A stretch of 38,162 nucleotides of DNA, taken from JAAYYM01 sp964483545 (GTDB lineage: Bacteria; Bacillota; Clostridia; Lachnospirales; Lachnospiraceae). Shown one piece after another: positions 30,022-38,162 of this stretch (position 1 is its first letter; each line of letters starts with the position of its first letter). Both the position numbers and the translations under genes were made by a program. The notes under the pieces were generated by a model. The model worked only from the letters and a program-made list of their open reading frames with translations, did not search any database and was not told the DNA's origin. The DNA lies in the NCBI GenBank assembly GCA_964483545.1, contig CAZACC010000007.1, positions 1 to 38,162 of the forward strand, in the 5' to 3' direction.

Positions 30022-30597
30022 CTACAGCAGACCTGAAAATCCAAAGAATGCAATTGCCATCAGCCCCGCTGTCACCAACACGATTGGCATTCCTTGAAAT
30101 GGTTTCGGTACATCATTATATTCTGTCTTTTCCCTGATACCTGCCATAATCACGATGGATACCAGAAATCCGAATGCAGTTGCAAATCCATTTACAACAC
30201 CTGTCAAGATATTATAAGACTTCTGTACATTTACTAGTGCAATACCAAGTACTGCACAGTTCGTCGTAATCAATGGTAGATATACACCAAGTGCCTGGTA
30301 CAAACCCTTCATTTTTTTCTTTAAAAACATTTCCACAAACTGCACCAGTGCTGCTATGACCAGAATAAAGACGATGGTCTGCAGATAGGTGATGTGCAAT
30401 GGCGTTAATACAAATTGATAAACAGCTCCAGTGACCGCAGAGGATAAGGTGATGACAAATACGACCGCACTACCCATGCCTGCCGCCGTCTCAACCTTCT
30501 TGGAAACACCAAGAAACGGACAGATTCCAAGGAACTGACTCAACACAACATTATTAACAAATGCAGATCCAACTGCAATGAACAGTAATTCTCTCAT
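30022..30597 (-). CDS. rnfA: Rnf complex membrane subunit RnfA
   Basis: The 191-residue protein is an integral membrane subunit with about six helices. Conserved cysteines C26 (LSQFLGICPFLGVS) and C114 (LITTNCAVLG) match the pair that, together with the RnfE pair, holds a membrane-embedded iron-sulfur cluster in structurally studied Rnf complexes. Its ATG overlaps the rnfE stop by ATGA. Confidence 0.97.
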   Translation of the reverse strand: MRELLFIAVGSAFVNNVVLSQFLGICPFLGVSKKVETAAGMGSAVVFVITLSSAVTGAVYQFVLTPLHITYLQTIVFILVIAALVQFVEMFLKKKMKGLYQALGVYLPLITTNCAVLGIALVNVQKSYNILTGVVNGFATAFGFLVSIVIMAGIREKTEYNDVPKPFQGMPIVLVTAGLMAIAFFGFSGLL

Positions 30598-31316
30598 GCC
30601 TTCACAGCTCCCTTCTTCTTGGTGATTTTAATTTTTTCTTCTACCATATGTCCGGCACAGGAGGAAGCATTGACACATGATGCACAGCCTGAATCGCACT
30701 GTATGATGACACCATCCTGCTTTGCCTTCTTCATTTTCATTTTATTCTGCAACGCCGTAAGACCAGCCAGCACAAAAAAAGCTCCAGGTGCCAGTATAAA
30801 GATAGTCACTGGTTCATAAGTCTCTGGCATAATCTGTATATCAAAGATCTTGCCTGATCCGATCAGCTCACGGAATGCTCCAATCATTGTCAGCGCCATG
30901 GTAAATCCAAGACCCATGCCAATACCATCAAAAATCGACAGAATCACAGTATTCTTGGAAGCATATGCTTCGGCCCTGCCGAGAATGATACAGTTCACAA
31001 CAATCAACGGAATGTAGATGCCCAGCGCACTATACAGTGATGGAACAAATCCTTCCAGTAAAAGCTCCAAAATCGTTACAAAAGATGCAATGATAACAAT
31101 GAATGCAGGAATTCTGACTTTGTCAGGTATTACCTTTCTTAACATGGAAATCATCATGTTAGACAAAGCCAACACCGCTGCTGTTGTCAGCCCCATTCCC
31201 AGCCCATTGATGGCCGAGGTCGTAACCGCTAATGTTGGACACATACCAAGCATTAAGACAAATGTAGGATTTTCCTTGATCAGCCCGTTGAATAAACGTT
31301 CCAGTACCTTTTTCAT
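30594..31316 (-). CDS. rnfE: Rnf complex membrane subunit RnfE, with cysteine-rich C-terminal tail
   Basis: The 240-residue protein has the six-helix RnfE core, a homologue of RnfA in inverted topology, with C26 (LMLGMCPTLAVTTS) and C109 (LIVVNCIILGRAEAY). After residue 200 there is an extra hydrophilic tail with C207, C211, C214 and C220 (CDSGCASCVNASSC), then a Lys-rich end. Four closely spaced cysteines could bind a metal or an iron-sulfur cluster. It overlaps rnfG upstream and rnfA downstream by 4 nt each. Confidence 0.96.
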   Translation of the reverse strand: MKKVLERLFNGLIKENPTFVLMLGMCPTLAVTTSAINGLGMGLTTAAVLALSNMMISMLRKVIPDKVRIPAFIVIIASFVTILELLLEGFVPSLYSALGIYIPLIVVNCIILGRAEAYASKNTVILSIFDGIGMGLGFTMALTMIGAFRELIGSGKIFDIQIMPETYEPVTIFILAPGAFFVLAGLTALQNKMKMKKAKQDGVIIQCDSGCASCVNASSCAGHMVEEKIKITKKKGAVKA

Positions 31317-31969
31317 TCTTCCGCACCTCCCACATTCTCTTTGGAATATAGATCACTACTTAGCTCGCTATCATGATAAAATGCCAGTGTAGCATCGACT
31401 GCATTGACGACTGCATTGGTCGTGATGGTTGCCCCACTTAGTGCATCAATCTCATAGTCTACGGCAGAACCTGTCTTTGTATATGCAAAGTTTTTAACCG
31501 CTTTATTCGCAAACTGGTTTTTAAAAGTATCCTCCTTTGCCTTCATGCCAAGACCTGCTGTCTCACTGATACTCAGTATTTCCATTCCCGTCACGGTTCC
31601 ATCTGCCTTGATTCCCATAGAAATCGTAATGTCACCGCCATAGCCCTCATGTGTTGTCGTCGTAAAGACAAAGCCAAGGCATTCGTTACCAGATGCATCC
31701 AGTGCCATCATGACCTCTTCAATCTGTTCATCCGGGTATCCCACTCCAGCTAAATTTAGACTCTCACTGCTTAGTTCAAGGTTTATATCATTGATATCCT
31801 TTGTAAAGGAAGCCGCCTCTGGAAATACCTTCTGGTATGCCTCCTGCTTCGTCTTTTCTTCCTGTATTCTGATTGGCTCCTTAGTGATATCGTACACATA
31901 TCCCAGAAACAGACCAGCAATGACAGTTATGACTGTCAGGATAATCGTATTTTTAATTGTCTCGTTCAT
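31313..31969 (-). CDS. rnfG: Rnf complex flavoprotein subunit RnfG
   Basis: The 218-residue protein has one N-terminal membrane helix (NTIILTVITVIAGLFLGYVY) and an extracytoplasmic FMN-binding domain. The flavinylation motif is ALSGATITT, with T181 as the residue that should carry covalent FMN added by ApbE. TAGLGMKAKEDTFKNQF is also typical. I choose the ATG at 31969 because it overlaps the rnfD stop (TGATG) and has AGGAGGGGAG upstream; the longer frame from 31996 adds nine residues not typical of the family. Confidence 0.95.
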   Translation of the reverse strand: MNETIKNTIILTVITVIAGLFLGYVYDITKEPIRIQEEKTKQEAYQKVFPEAASFTKDINDINLELSSESLNLAGVGYPDEQIEEVMMALDASGNECLGFVFTTTTHEGYGGDITISMGIKADGTVTGMEILSISETAGLGMKAKEDTFKNQFANKAVKNFAYTKTGSAVDYEIDALSGATITTNAVVNAVDATLAFYHDSELSSDLYSKENVGGAEE

Positions 31970-32898
31970 CAGATCTCCCCTCCTTTGCCAAAGCATCTCG
32001 GAACAGTGATCTTCTCAATCAGAGGCACAAGCAGGTTGCCTAGGATAATCGCATAGGAAACACCCTCTGCAGAAACTCCAAACACGCGAAAGATACCAGT
32101 GAAAATACCAAGAATGACACCATATAATATCTTTCCTGTTCCAGTAATTGGGGAGGTTGTATAGTCTGTTGCCATAAAAAATGCACCAAGCATCAGTCCG
32201 CCTCCGGCTAACTGTACCGTCAAGTAATTCGGATCCCATCCCTGACCGCCAAACAATCCGATAAATATAACAAATGTAGTCAGATACGTGCCTGGTATCT
32301 TTAAATCAATCACGCCAGTGATCAACAATAGAATAGCTCCCAACACGATGGCTATGACTGATGTTTCCCCGATAGTTCCTGCTTCACGTCCAATTACCAT
32401 ATTAAATGTATTAACAGCCGCACCCGCTTTGTACTGAGCCAGCGGCGTAGCCGTAGCGACTCCATCATAAGTAAAGGTCGTCATTCTGGCAGTAAATGAA
32501 ATCAGCAGAAAGCATCTGGCAGCCAGTGCTGGATTCATAAAGTTCTGTCCTAGTCCACCAAACAGCATCTTTACAACTAGAATTGCAAATACACCGCCGA
32601 TGACCGGTATCCACCAAGGTACCGATGCTGGAAGATTGAGTGCCAGTAAAAGACCTGTCACGACTGCGCTGAAATCTCCTATTGTTGTCGGCTTTTTCAT
32701 CAGCTTTGTATACAGCAACTCTGTCAGTACACAGGCTGCTATACAGGTTGCTACTACGATAGCCGCTTCTATTCCAAAATGGTAAATACCAAATCCCGTC
32801 GCTGGTAAAAGTGCAATGATAACCACGAACATAATAGAGCTCGTGGATAGTTTACTTCTGATATGCGGCGAAGATGATACATTCATAAGATTGCTCAC
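31969..32898 (-). CDS. rnfD: Rnf complex membrane flavoprotein subunit RnfD
   Basis: The 309-residue protein is a polytopic membrane subunit related to NqrB. Signatures include the start SSSPHIRSKLST, MLFGGLGQNFMNPALAARCFL, and the region DGVATATPLAQYK, whose T151 is the expected covalent FMN site. The later GWDPNYLTVQLAGGGLMLGA and ATDYTTSPITGTGKILYG are conserved. It starts with a GTG at 32898, with AGGGGGA about 7 nt upstream; an in-frame ATG four codons later is too far from it. It is 12 nt after rnfC. Confidence 0.95.
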   Translation of the reverse strand: MSNLMNVSSSPHIRSKLSTSSIMFVVIIALLPATGFGIYHFGIEAAIVVATCIAACVLTELLYTKLMKKPTTIGDFSAVVTGLLLALNLPASVPWWIPVIGGVFAILVVKMLFGGLGQNFMNPALAARCFLLISFTARMTTFTYDGVATATPLAQYKAGAAVNTFNMVIGREAGTIGETSVIAIVLGAILLLITGVIDLKIPGTYLTTFVIFIGLFGGQGWDPNYLTVQLAGGGLMLGAFFMATDYTTSPITGTGKILYGVILGIFTGIFRVFGVSAEGVSYAIILGNLLVPLIEKITVPRCFGKGGEI

Positions 32899-32910
32899 GA
32901 TTCTTTCCCC

Positions 32911-34227
32911 CTAGTTCTTCTTTTTTGCCAGAATCATCCGACGCATTGATTTGATGCTCTGTGTCAACTGCCGTTTTGCAGGACAGACATAGCTGCAGCA
33001 GCCGCAATCACAGCATTCCATACCATTATTCTTTAAAAATTTCTCCTCATCACCATGCTCTGCATAATCCGCCAGTCTGGCAGGAATCACACGTCCTGGA
33101 CAGATGCTTACACACATGCCGCAATTGATGCACTGTGTTGGCTTCATCCGTTCGACATCATCCTTAAGTAAACACAATAATGCAGAAGAGGTTTTCGTTG
33201 CAGGAACATTTGTATCAAATATGCCAAAGCCCATCATCGGTCCACCTGAAATGATTTTTTCAGGCTGTTTCACAAAGCCTCCCGCCTCTTCAATCAGTTC
33301 ATTGTAATTTGTGCCAACCTTAACGAGAAAATTGCGTGGTTCTTTAATTGCATCGCCTGTCACTGTCACGATTCTGTGCATCAGAGGTTTCCCCTCAATC
33401 ACTGCATGATATATGGCAACAATGGTATCTACATTGTTGACAATACATCCTACATCAGATGGAAGCATGGAAGAATTGATAGCACGCTTTGTCGTAGCAT
33501 AGATTAACTGACGCTCTGCTCCCTGAGGATACTTTGTCTTCAGTACTTTGACAGACATCCTGCTCTCGTCCAGCACCAGATCCTTCAGCTTGCGAATACA
33601 GTCAGGTTTGTTGTCCTCTACTGCCAGGATTCCCTTTGCATGTGGAAACAAACATAACATGATTTTTAGACCTGCTACCAGCTTTTCAGGTTCTTCCACC
33701 ATTCTACGGTAGTCAGAAGTCAAATATGGCTCACACTCTGCACAGTTTGCAATCACATAAAATATTTTTTCAGGATTCTTTGGAGACAACTTAACATGTG
33801 TTGGAAATCCTGCTCCGCCCATGCCAACAATACCTGCCTCCTTTATGATTTCAATCACTTCCTCTCTTGTCATGTCCGAGAGCTGTTTATGGTGGAGCGG
33901 CGGTGCCTCCTCATATAATCCATCGTTTTCAATCACAATCGACATGACATTGTCTCCCGTCACAACACGGCAAGGCTCGATTGCTTTTACAATGCCAGAT
34001 ACCGATGCATGGATTGGTGCTGATACAAAACCACCAGCTTCTGCAATCTTCTGTCCTGCTAGTACTCGTTCCCCTTTCACTACGATGGATTTTGCTGGTG
34101 CTCCGATATGCTGCGATAGCGGATAAACCAAATCGCCCTTTGGGAGCACTGCCAGAATGGGTTTATCTTTTGAAATCTTTTTTCCATTATGCGGGTGGAT
34201 GCCACCCTTGAACGTTAATGCTGCCAT
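32911..34227 (-). CDS. rnfC: Rnf complex NADH-reactive subunit RnfC
   Basis: The 438-residue protein is the peripheral cytosolic subunit that reacts with NAD(H). It begins with FKGGIHPHNGKKISKDKPI, has the FMN/NADH-site GIVGMGGAGFPTHVKL (from residue 133), NCAECEPYLTSDYR, and two [4Fe-4S] motifs near the C-terminus: C366-C369-C372-C376 and a cysteine-rich CCDCGCCSYVCP (405-416). AAGGAAGGG precedes the ATG. As first rnf gene it lies only 17 nt after a CmpB-family gene, so transcription may start upstream of that gene. The complex couples ferredoxin oxidation and NAD+ reduction to ion export. Confidence 0.97.
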   Translation of the reverse strand: MAALTFKGGIHPHNGKKISKDKPILAVLPKGDLVYPLSQHIGAPAKSIVVKGERVLAGQKIAEAGGFVSAPIHASVSGIVKAIEPCRVVTGDNVMSIVIENDGLYEEAPPLHHKQLSDMTREEVIEIIKEAGIVGMGGAGFPTHVKLSPKNPEKIFYVIANCAECEPYLTSDYRRMVEEPEKLVAGLKIMLCLFPHAKGILAVEDNKPDCIRKLKDLVLDESRMSVKVLKTKYPQGAERQLIYATTKRAINSSMLPSDVGCIVNNVDTIVAIYHAVIEGKPLMHRIVTVTGDAIKEPRNFLVKVGTNYNELIEEAGGFVKQPEKIISGGPMMGFGIFDTNVPATKTSSALLCLLKDDVERMKPTQCINCGMCVSICPGRVIPARLADYAEHGDEEKFLKNNGMECCDCGCCSYVCPAKRQLTQSIKSMRRMILAKKKN

Positions 34228-34244
34228 AGTCAGCCCTTCCTTAA

Positions 34245-35180
34245 TCAGTTTTTCTGATCTTCATTTTTTGTTTTTTTACTAAATCTGCTGCGCAGACGAT
34301 CTGCTAAAATCCTCTCATGCGTCTTCAAGTTGGGATATGCATTCATGATACGACCCTGCTGAAATCTATTGCCTGTAAATACGGCATTCAATTTTTTTGT
34401 ATATGCTGAAACCTTTTCTTTGACTTCATCTGTATGATTTGTCAGCCCCAGTTTCGATAACTGTTCATTTAACACAGCCTGACGCACATCCATTCTCTTT
34501 GAAAATTTCGAAAAGTAATTCATTCCGCTATAATGATGCCTGAAAGCAGCTATTCTGGCATAAATATCTTCACCAGTTCCGTAGATTCGGCTGGATTTTA
34601 CATACTCTGTGAACTCATCAAGCAGCGCATCCATACTTGCCAGCTTTTTAGACAGATCAGCCGCTGCGATCGTTGCAAACGTAAAATCAACAATGTACAT
34701 AATGGCAATGATGATAATCAGAATCTGCCCGACTGCAGCAGAATAAAGCGACACCATCCAATCGACCGCAGGCTGCAGTACAACAAACAGTAAGATTGAA
34801 GCTGCTCCCCACCCAATCGTCGAGCTCAGACAGATTCTTCCTTTATAATTGAACTTCTGATTTGTGTAATCCCACCAACTCGTATGAAATACAGCTTCCA
34901 TTATAGCCGCTGTCACGTACTCCAGCAACGTTGCCAAGATTGCACCAGCAAAAAACAATAAGAAGTAATTTCCCGAAAACGGACGTAGCAGTAAATATAA
35001 TACAGTGGCTCCCACTCCGTAAATCGTACATACTGGTCCGGTTACATATCCTCTGTTCACTAGCTTATGTTGCTGGACAGATACAAAACTGCTCTCCCAG
35101 ATCCAGCCTACAACACTGTAAATAATCAGATAGTTTATCATATAATACAAACTAATACCTAGTATTTCTACATCCCACAT
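34245..35180 (-). CDS. CmpB-family (putative ABC-transporter type IV) membrane protein
   Basis: The 311-residue protein has about five or six membrane helices in residues 1-170: MINYLIIYSVVGWIWESSFV, NRGYVTGPVCTIYGVGA, LLEYVTAAIMEAVFHTSWWD and FNYKGRICLSSTIGWG are typical of this family, whose function is not established. A cytosolic part of about 130 residues follows, basic and helical. There is no ABC ATPase nearby, so a transporter role is unsupported. GGAGG lies 8 nt before the ATG at 35180; ATGs at 35183 and 35195 are in frame. It stands 17 nt before rnfC and probably heads that operon. Confidence 0.8.
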   Translation of the reverse strand: MWDVEILGISLYYMINYLIIYSVVGWIWESSFVSVQQHKLVNRGYVTGPVCTIYGVGATVLYLLLRPFSGNYFLLFFAGAILATLLEYVTAAIMEAVFHTSWWDYTNQKFNYKGRICLSSTIGWGAASILLFVVLQPAVDWMVSLYSAAVGQILIIIIAIMYIVDFTFATIAAADLSKKLASMDALLDEFTEYVKSSRIYGTGEDIYARIAAFRHHYSGMNYFSKFSKRMDVRQAVLNEQLSKLGLTNHTDEVKEKVSAYTKKLNAVFTGNRFQQGRIMNAYPNLKTHERILADRLRSRFSKKTKNEDQKN

Positions 35181-35231
35181 CATGAATACCTCCATTCGCT
35201 AATCACTACTATACTAGATTTTTGCGTAAAA

Positions 35232-35250
35232 TTCTACCCACTTTCTACCC
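35232..35250 (-). repeat. Two phased direct repeats upstream of the CmpB-rnf unit
   Basis: On the minus strand GGGTAGAA occurs twice, at 35243-35250 and 35232-35239, 11 bp apart (one helical turn). They lie just upstream of a possible -10 (TATAGT, minus strand) of the leftward unit, and also upstream of the rightward exonuclease promoter. They may be an activator site. Confidence 0.3.
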
Positions 35251-35288
35251 AAATCACAATTTTCACTACCTTTTTCGTCAAAATATTG

Positions 35289-35294
35289 TATAAT
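35289..35294 (+). promoter_or_regulatory. -10 element of the exonuclease gene
   Basis: A perfect TATAAT at 35289-35294 with a weak -35 gives a predicted start near 35301. It overlaps an in-frame ATG at 35293, which rules that ATG out as the translation start and supports 35317. Confidence 0.6.
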
Positions 35295-35316
35295 GAAAAA
35301 AAGTGAGGTGAACCAT

Positions 35317-36429
35317 ATGCAGACACAACAACATCGGCTGGAAGGTATTGTGGCAGCCTATCCATTGGAGTTGATTGCTCCTCCAGAGGAACTGCTTTTT
35401 GTTGATATTGAGACAACTGGATTCTCCGCCAATACTTCTTATCTATATATGATTGGCTGTCTGTATTATACACAAAATGAATTCCATACCATACAATGGT
35501 TTGCTGATAACTATGAAGAAGAAAGTGAGATCATTCATTCTTTCTTTCGCTTCAGTGAGTCCTTTCATTATTTAGTTCACTATAACGGCAACGGATTTGA
35601 TCTTCCCTATTTGAACAAAAAAATCGAAAAATACCATCTTCCGTATCTTTTAGATCGTTTTGAAAGCATTGATATCTATAAACGGATCATGCCTTATAAG
35701 CAGATATTAGCTCTTGAAAATCTCAAGCAAAAATCTATAGAGGCTTTCCTCTTGGTGAATCGCAATGATCTCTATAATGGTGGTCAGCTGATTTCGATCT
35801 ATCATGATTATGTGAAGTCACCTACCAGCTATCACTATGAACTTCTTCTGCTGCACAACTTGGATGATTTAAAGGGTATGCTGCAAATTCTTCCGATACT
35901 CTCATACTATGACCTTTTTCATTCTACATTACAGTTTGAAAAGGTTTTATTGCATGAATATGAAGATATCCACGGTATCAACCGTAGAGAATTGCTATTG
36001 ACCTGTTCTGCAAATCAGCCGCTACCTGTAAATATCTCTTATCAAAAGGACAACTGCCGTATCATGTGCAATGCTTGTCAGGTCAAGTTCCGGGTTCCCC
36101 TGCTTCATACAGAATTAAAATACTATCTGCCAGATTATAAGGATTATTATTATCTGCCAATGGAGGACAGCGCAATCCATAAAAGCGTAGCTGCTTATGT
36201 CGATCACGCACATCGTGTTCCAGCTACTCAGGCAACATGCTATGTGAAAAAAGAGGCCAATTTTCTTCCACAATGGCATTCCCGTTTTTCCCCTGAATTC
36301 AAAACAGCACTTCGTTCAGCTGAGTCTTATTTCTGTTTCGAAGATTCCTTTCTCAAGGATGAACATTCACTCAATGTATATATAAACGACCTTCTTCATT
36401 TTTTCCCACATAAAAAAGGACATTTGTAA
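35317..36429 (+). CDS. RNase H-fold DnaQ-like exonuclease (YprB / RNase_H_2 family)
   Basis: The 370-residue protein has the DEDD exonuclease layout: LLFVDIETTGF near residue 27 (motif I D and E), HYLVHYNGNGFDLPYLNKKI (motif II) and LLLHNLDDLKGM (motif III aspartates). This matches the YprB-type RNase_H_2 domain, which should act on single-stranded nucleic acid; the substrate is unknown. The C-terminal 150 residues are rich in Tyr and His and not recognised. GAGG lies 8 nt before the ATG at 35317. The stop codon is in the loop of a terminator hairpin. Confidence 0.8.
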   Translation: MQTQQHRLEGIVAAYPLELIAPPEELLFVDIETTGFSANTSYLYMIGCLYYTQNEFHTIQWFADNYEEESEIIHSFFRFSESFHYLVHYNGNGFDLPYLNKKIEKYHLPYLLDRFESIDIYKRIMPYKQILALENLKQKSIEAFLLVNRNDLYNGGQLISIYHDYVKSPTSYHYELLLLHNLDDLKGMLQILPILSYYDLFHSTLQFEKVLLHEYEDIHGINRRELLLTCSANQPLPVNISYQKDNCRIMCNACQVKFRVPLLHTELKYYLPDYKDYYYLPMEDSAIHKSVAAYVDHAHRVPATQATCYVKKEANFLPQWHSRFSPEFKTALRSAESYFCFEDSFLKDEHSLNVYINDLLHFFPHKKGHL

Positions 36430-36450
36430 TCCAAATGTCCTTTGTTTCTA
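36412..36450. terminator. Bidirectional terminator with the exonuclease stop codon in its loop
   Basis: A perfect 12-bp stem (36415-36426 with 36432-36443) encloses a 5-nt loop containing the exonuclease TAA. The stem's left arm encodes its last residues. The minus strand has a T-run of six after the hairpin, so it also ends the cheR transcript efficiently; its right flank reaches the cheR stop codon. Confidence 0.85.
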
Positions 36451-37224
36451 TATTTTCTGATAATAAAATGAATTTCTTCTGTTGTATCCATAATCCTTGT
36501 GATTCATAATCTGTTCTGTGCTTCCAATAAACAAAATTCCATCATTGACAAGGGCTGTACTGAATTTTCTAAATATCTCATCCTTTGCTTCTTCTGTGAA
36601 ATAAATCAATACATTTCTACAAATAATAAAATGGCATCTGGTTGGATAAGCATCCTTGAGCAGATTGTGTTCCTTGAATTCCACCCTGGCCTTGATCTCG
36701 TTCGAGATCTGATAAGATGCCCCAACTTTTGAAAAGTACTTGTTTTTCAAGTCATTCGGGACATTCGCTATACTCTTCTCAGAATATAATCCCATCTTAG
36801 CTGCCGCAATTACCTGCTTGTCCAAATCTGTTGCAAATATTTTAATCTGTGATAATGGCAGATGTCTGGACAGCGCCATCACAAGTGAATATGGCTCATC
36901 ACCCGTCGAACATGCAGCACTCCAAATCTTCAAATTTGATCCAAACTTTGAAATCAGTTCTGGTATGTATTGCTTATCCATCAGCTCCCACTGATCGGTA
37001 TTTCTGTAAAACTCAGATACATTAATCGTCAAATAGTTTACGAAATCTTCAAAAATCTTTTTATCACTCTTTAGTACGCCGAGAAATTCTTCATATCCAC
37101 TTATTTTGTGCTTATTAATCAAAGTATCAATCCTACGGCGCATCTGTTTCTCTTTATATGCATTCAGATCAATCTTGGTCATATCAAGCACAGCACGCTT
37201 AAAGGCTTCATAATCATATATCAT
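36448..37224 (-). CDS. cheR: Chemotaxis protein methyltransferase CheR
   Basis: The 258-residue protein has the CheR N-terminal helical domain with KEKQMRRRIDTLINKHKIS and NYLTINVSEFYRNTDQWELM, then the SAM-binding domain: IWSAACSTGDEPYSLVMAL, IFATDLDKQVIAAAKMGLYS, FIICRNVLIYF and GILFIGSTEQI. It methylates glutamates of MCPs with S-adenosylmethionine, setting adaptation; the MCP at 19205-20668 is a candidate target. GCAGGAGA precedes the ATG. It lies 27 nt after the S1-domain gene with no terminator between, and no other che gene is adjacent. Confidence 0.96.
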   Translation of the reverse strand: MIYDYEAFKRAVLDMTKIDLNAYKEKQMRRRIDTLINKHKISGYEEFLGVLKSDKKIFEDFVNYLTINVSEFYRNTDQWELMDKQYIPELISKFGSNLKIWSAACSTGDEPYSLVMALSRHLPLSQIKIFATDLDKQVIAAAKMGLYSEKSIANVPNDLKNKYFSKVGASYQISNEIKARVEFKEHNLLKDAYPTRCHFIICRNVLIYFTEEAKDEIFRKFSTALVNDGILFIGSTEQIMNHKDYGYNRRNSFYYQKI

Positions 37225-37251
37225 ATATACTAGTCTCCTGCAGAATCATTC

Positions 37252-38162
37252 TTACTCTTCTGTATCCTTGGCAATTGCAGCATCAATGTCTACAGATACA
37301 AAATCTGCATCAGATTTCTCCTGTTCAGGAGCAGCTTCCTCTTCGGGTACCAGCAGTGCCTTTATGCTCAGGCTAATTTTTCTGTCTGCTGCATTAAAGT
37401 CAACGATTTTTGCTGTCACTTCTTCGCCTACCTTTAATACATCTGAAGGCTTTTCAATATGTTCTTTTGAAATCTGTGAAACATGTAATAAAGCATCTAC
37501 ACCAGGAATCAACTCTACAAATGCGCCAAAATCTGTCATTCTGGCAACCTTGCCTGTCACCTCGGTGCCGACCGAAAACTTCTTTTCAGCTTCAAGCCAT
37601 GGATTAGCATCATCAAATTTCAGACTGAGTGCAATCTTTGTCCCAGTAATCTCTTTAATCAGAACCTTTAATGTATCGCCGGTCTTGAATACCTTTCTTG
37701 GATTCTCTACTCTGCCCCATGACATTTCAGAAATATGAAGCAGTCCATCAGCTCCGCCCAGATCAACAAACACACCGAAGTCTGTTACATTCTTGACAAT
37801 ACCTTCAACCACATCGCCGGCTTTCAGTCTTGCAAACAGTTCTTTCTGAAGCTCTGCACGTTTTGCCATCATCAGCTGTCTTCTGTCGCCAATGACTCTG
37901 CGTCTTTTCGGATTGAATTCGCTGATTACAAACTCTATTTCCTGTCCAGCATACTTGGTCAGATCCTTCTCGTAGCTGTCTGAAACCAGACTGGCTGGGA
38001 TAAATACTCTTGCCTCGTCTACAATGACACTTAATCCACCATCCAGCACCTGTGTAACGGTTGCTTTCAGTACCTCTTTGTTTTCAAAAGCTTCTTCGAT
38101 TCTCTTATTACCCTTGTCAGCTGCAAGGCGTTTATATGTTAATAACACCTGTCCCTCACCAT
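37252..38162 (-). CDS. rpsA: Ribosomal protein S1-like, multi-S1-domain protein (5' end outside window)
   Basis: The frame is open to the right edge (303 codons visible), and the sequence before the first in-frame GTG (38148) still reads as S1 protein (GEGQVLLTYKRLAADKGNKR), so the start lies outside. Three S1 OB-fold domains are seen: VTQVLDGGLSVIVDEARVFI, GIVKNVTDFGVFVDLGGADG and GKVARMTDFGAFVELIPGVD. The end is acidic. It binds mRNA on the small ribosomal subunit. In some clostridia this region is fused behind IspH; that cannot be judged from this fragment. Confidence 0.9.
   Translation of the reverse strand, partial: GEGQVLLTYKRLAADKGNKRIEEAFENKEVLKATVTQVLDGGLSVIVDEARVFIPASLVSDSYEKDLTKYAGQEIEFVISEFNPKRRRVIGDRRQLMMAKRAELQKELFARLKAGDVVEGIVKNVTDFGVFVDLGGADGLLHISEMSWGRVENPRKVFKTGDTLKVLIKEITGTKIALSLKFDDANPWLEAEKKFSVGTEVTGKVARMTDFGAFVELIPGVDALLHVSQISKEHIEKPSDVLKVGEEVTAKIVDFNAADRKISLSIKALLVPEEEAAPEQEKSDADFVSVDIDAAIAKDTEE

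Noticed and set aside
1..38162. CRISPR arrays, insertion sequences, prophage genes and attachment sites.
   Set aside because: No regularly spaced repeats, transposase or integrase motifs, or target-site duplications were found by reading both strands.

Overview
The window reads as ordinary chromosome of a strictly anaerobic, low-GC, Gram-positive bacterium, most likely a clostridial lineage close to Lachnospiraceae. The reasons are a complete Rnf complex in the order rnfCDGEAB, a class III (oxygen-sensitive) ribonucleotide reductase with its activase, a two-gene iron-sulfur L-serine dehydratase, a [FeFe]-hydrogenase, the redox repressor Rex, purine-rich Shine-Dalgarno sites on nearly every gene, and a tRNA without an encoded CCA. 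MCP and CheR genes suggest motility. This taxonomic placement is inference from gene content, not a database match. No phage, insertion sequence or CRISPR array is visible.

Layout, left to right. 1-1496 is the 5' part of a PAS/degenerate-GGDEF/GAF protein on the minus strand, followed by a divergent tRNA-Thr(CGU). From about 1865 to 24946 all protein genes lie on the minus strand in several transcription units, read here from their upstream ends: (i) nrdD-nrdG-dut, behind a good promoter and two tandem NrdR-like boxes; (ii) a DegV lipid-binding protein with its own promoter, then an MCP, a group B-like [FeFe]-hydrogenase, gltX and a UvrD-like helicase, tightly packed; (iii) rex, a coiled-coil protein of unknown function, nnr and alr, behind a perfect consensus promoter; (iv) yebC, a CFI-box protein, a GT-C-like membrane protein, sdaAB, sdaAA, a LysR regulator, metY, azlC and azlD, ending in a bidirectional terminator.

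At 25.1-29.2 kb the orientation is mixed: a plus-strand AP2-domain protein with a decayed HNH core, a minus-strand SleB-type cell-wall hydrolase with WalR-like boxes, a minus-strand GH25 lysozyme with a polyserine linker, and a plus-strand ApbE lipoprotein. ApbE faces the rnf operon (34.2 to 29.2 kb), whose RnfG and RnfD are its expected flavinylation targets. A CmpB-family membrane protein sits immediately upstream of rnfC. The right end has a plus-strand RNase H-fold exonuclease, then cheR behind a 5'-truncated multi-S1-domain protein on the minus strand.

The most notable signals are: the AP2 / dead-HNH / AP2 protein with a 19-bp perfect palindrome in its promoter; an MCP joined to a [FeFe]-hydrogenase in one operon; metY translationally coupled to an AzlCD (BrnFE-like) exporter under an adjacent LysR gene with two well-placed dyads; and a triple TGTTAC array before a cell-wall hydrolase. 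I see no large undescribed multi-gene system; the candidates are small and local.
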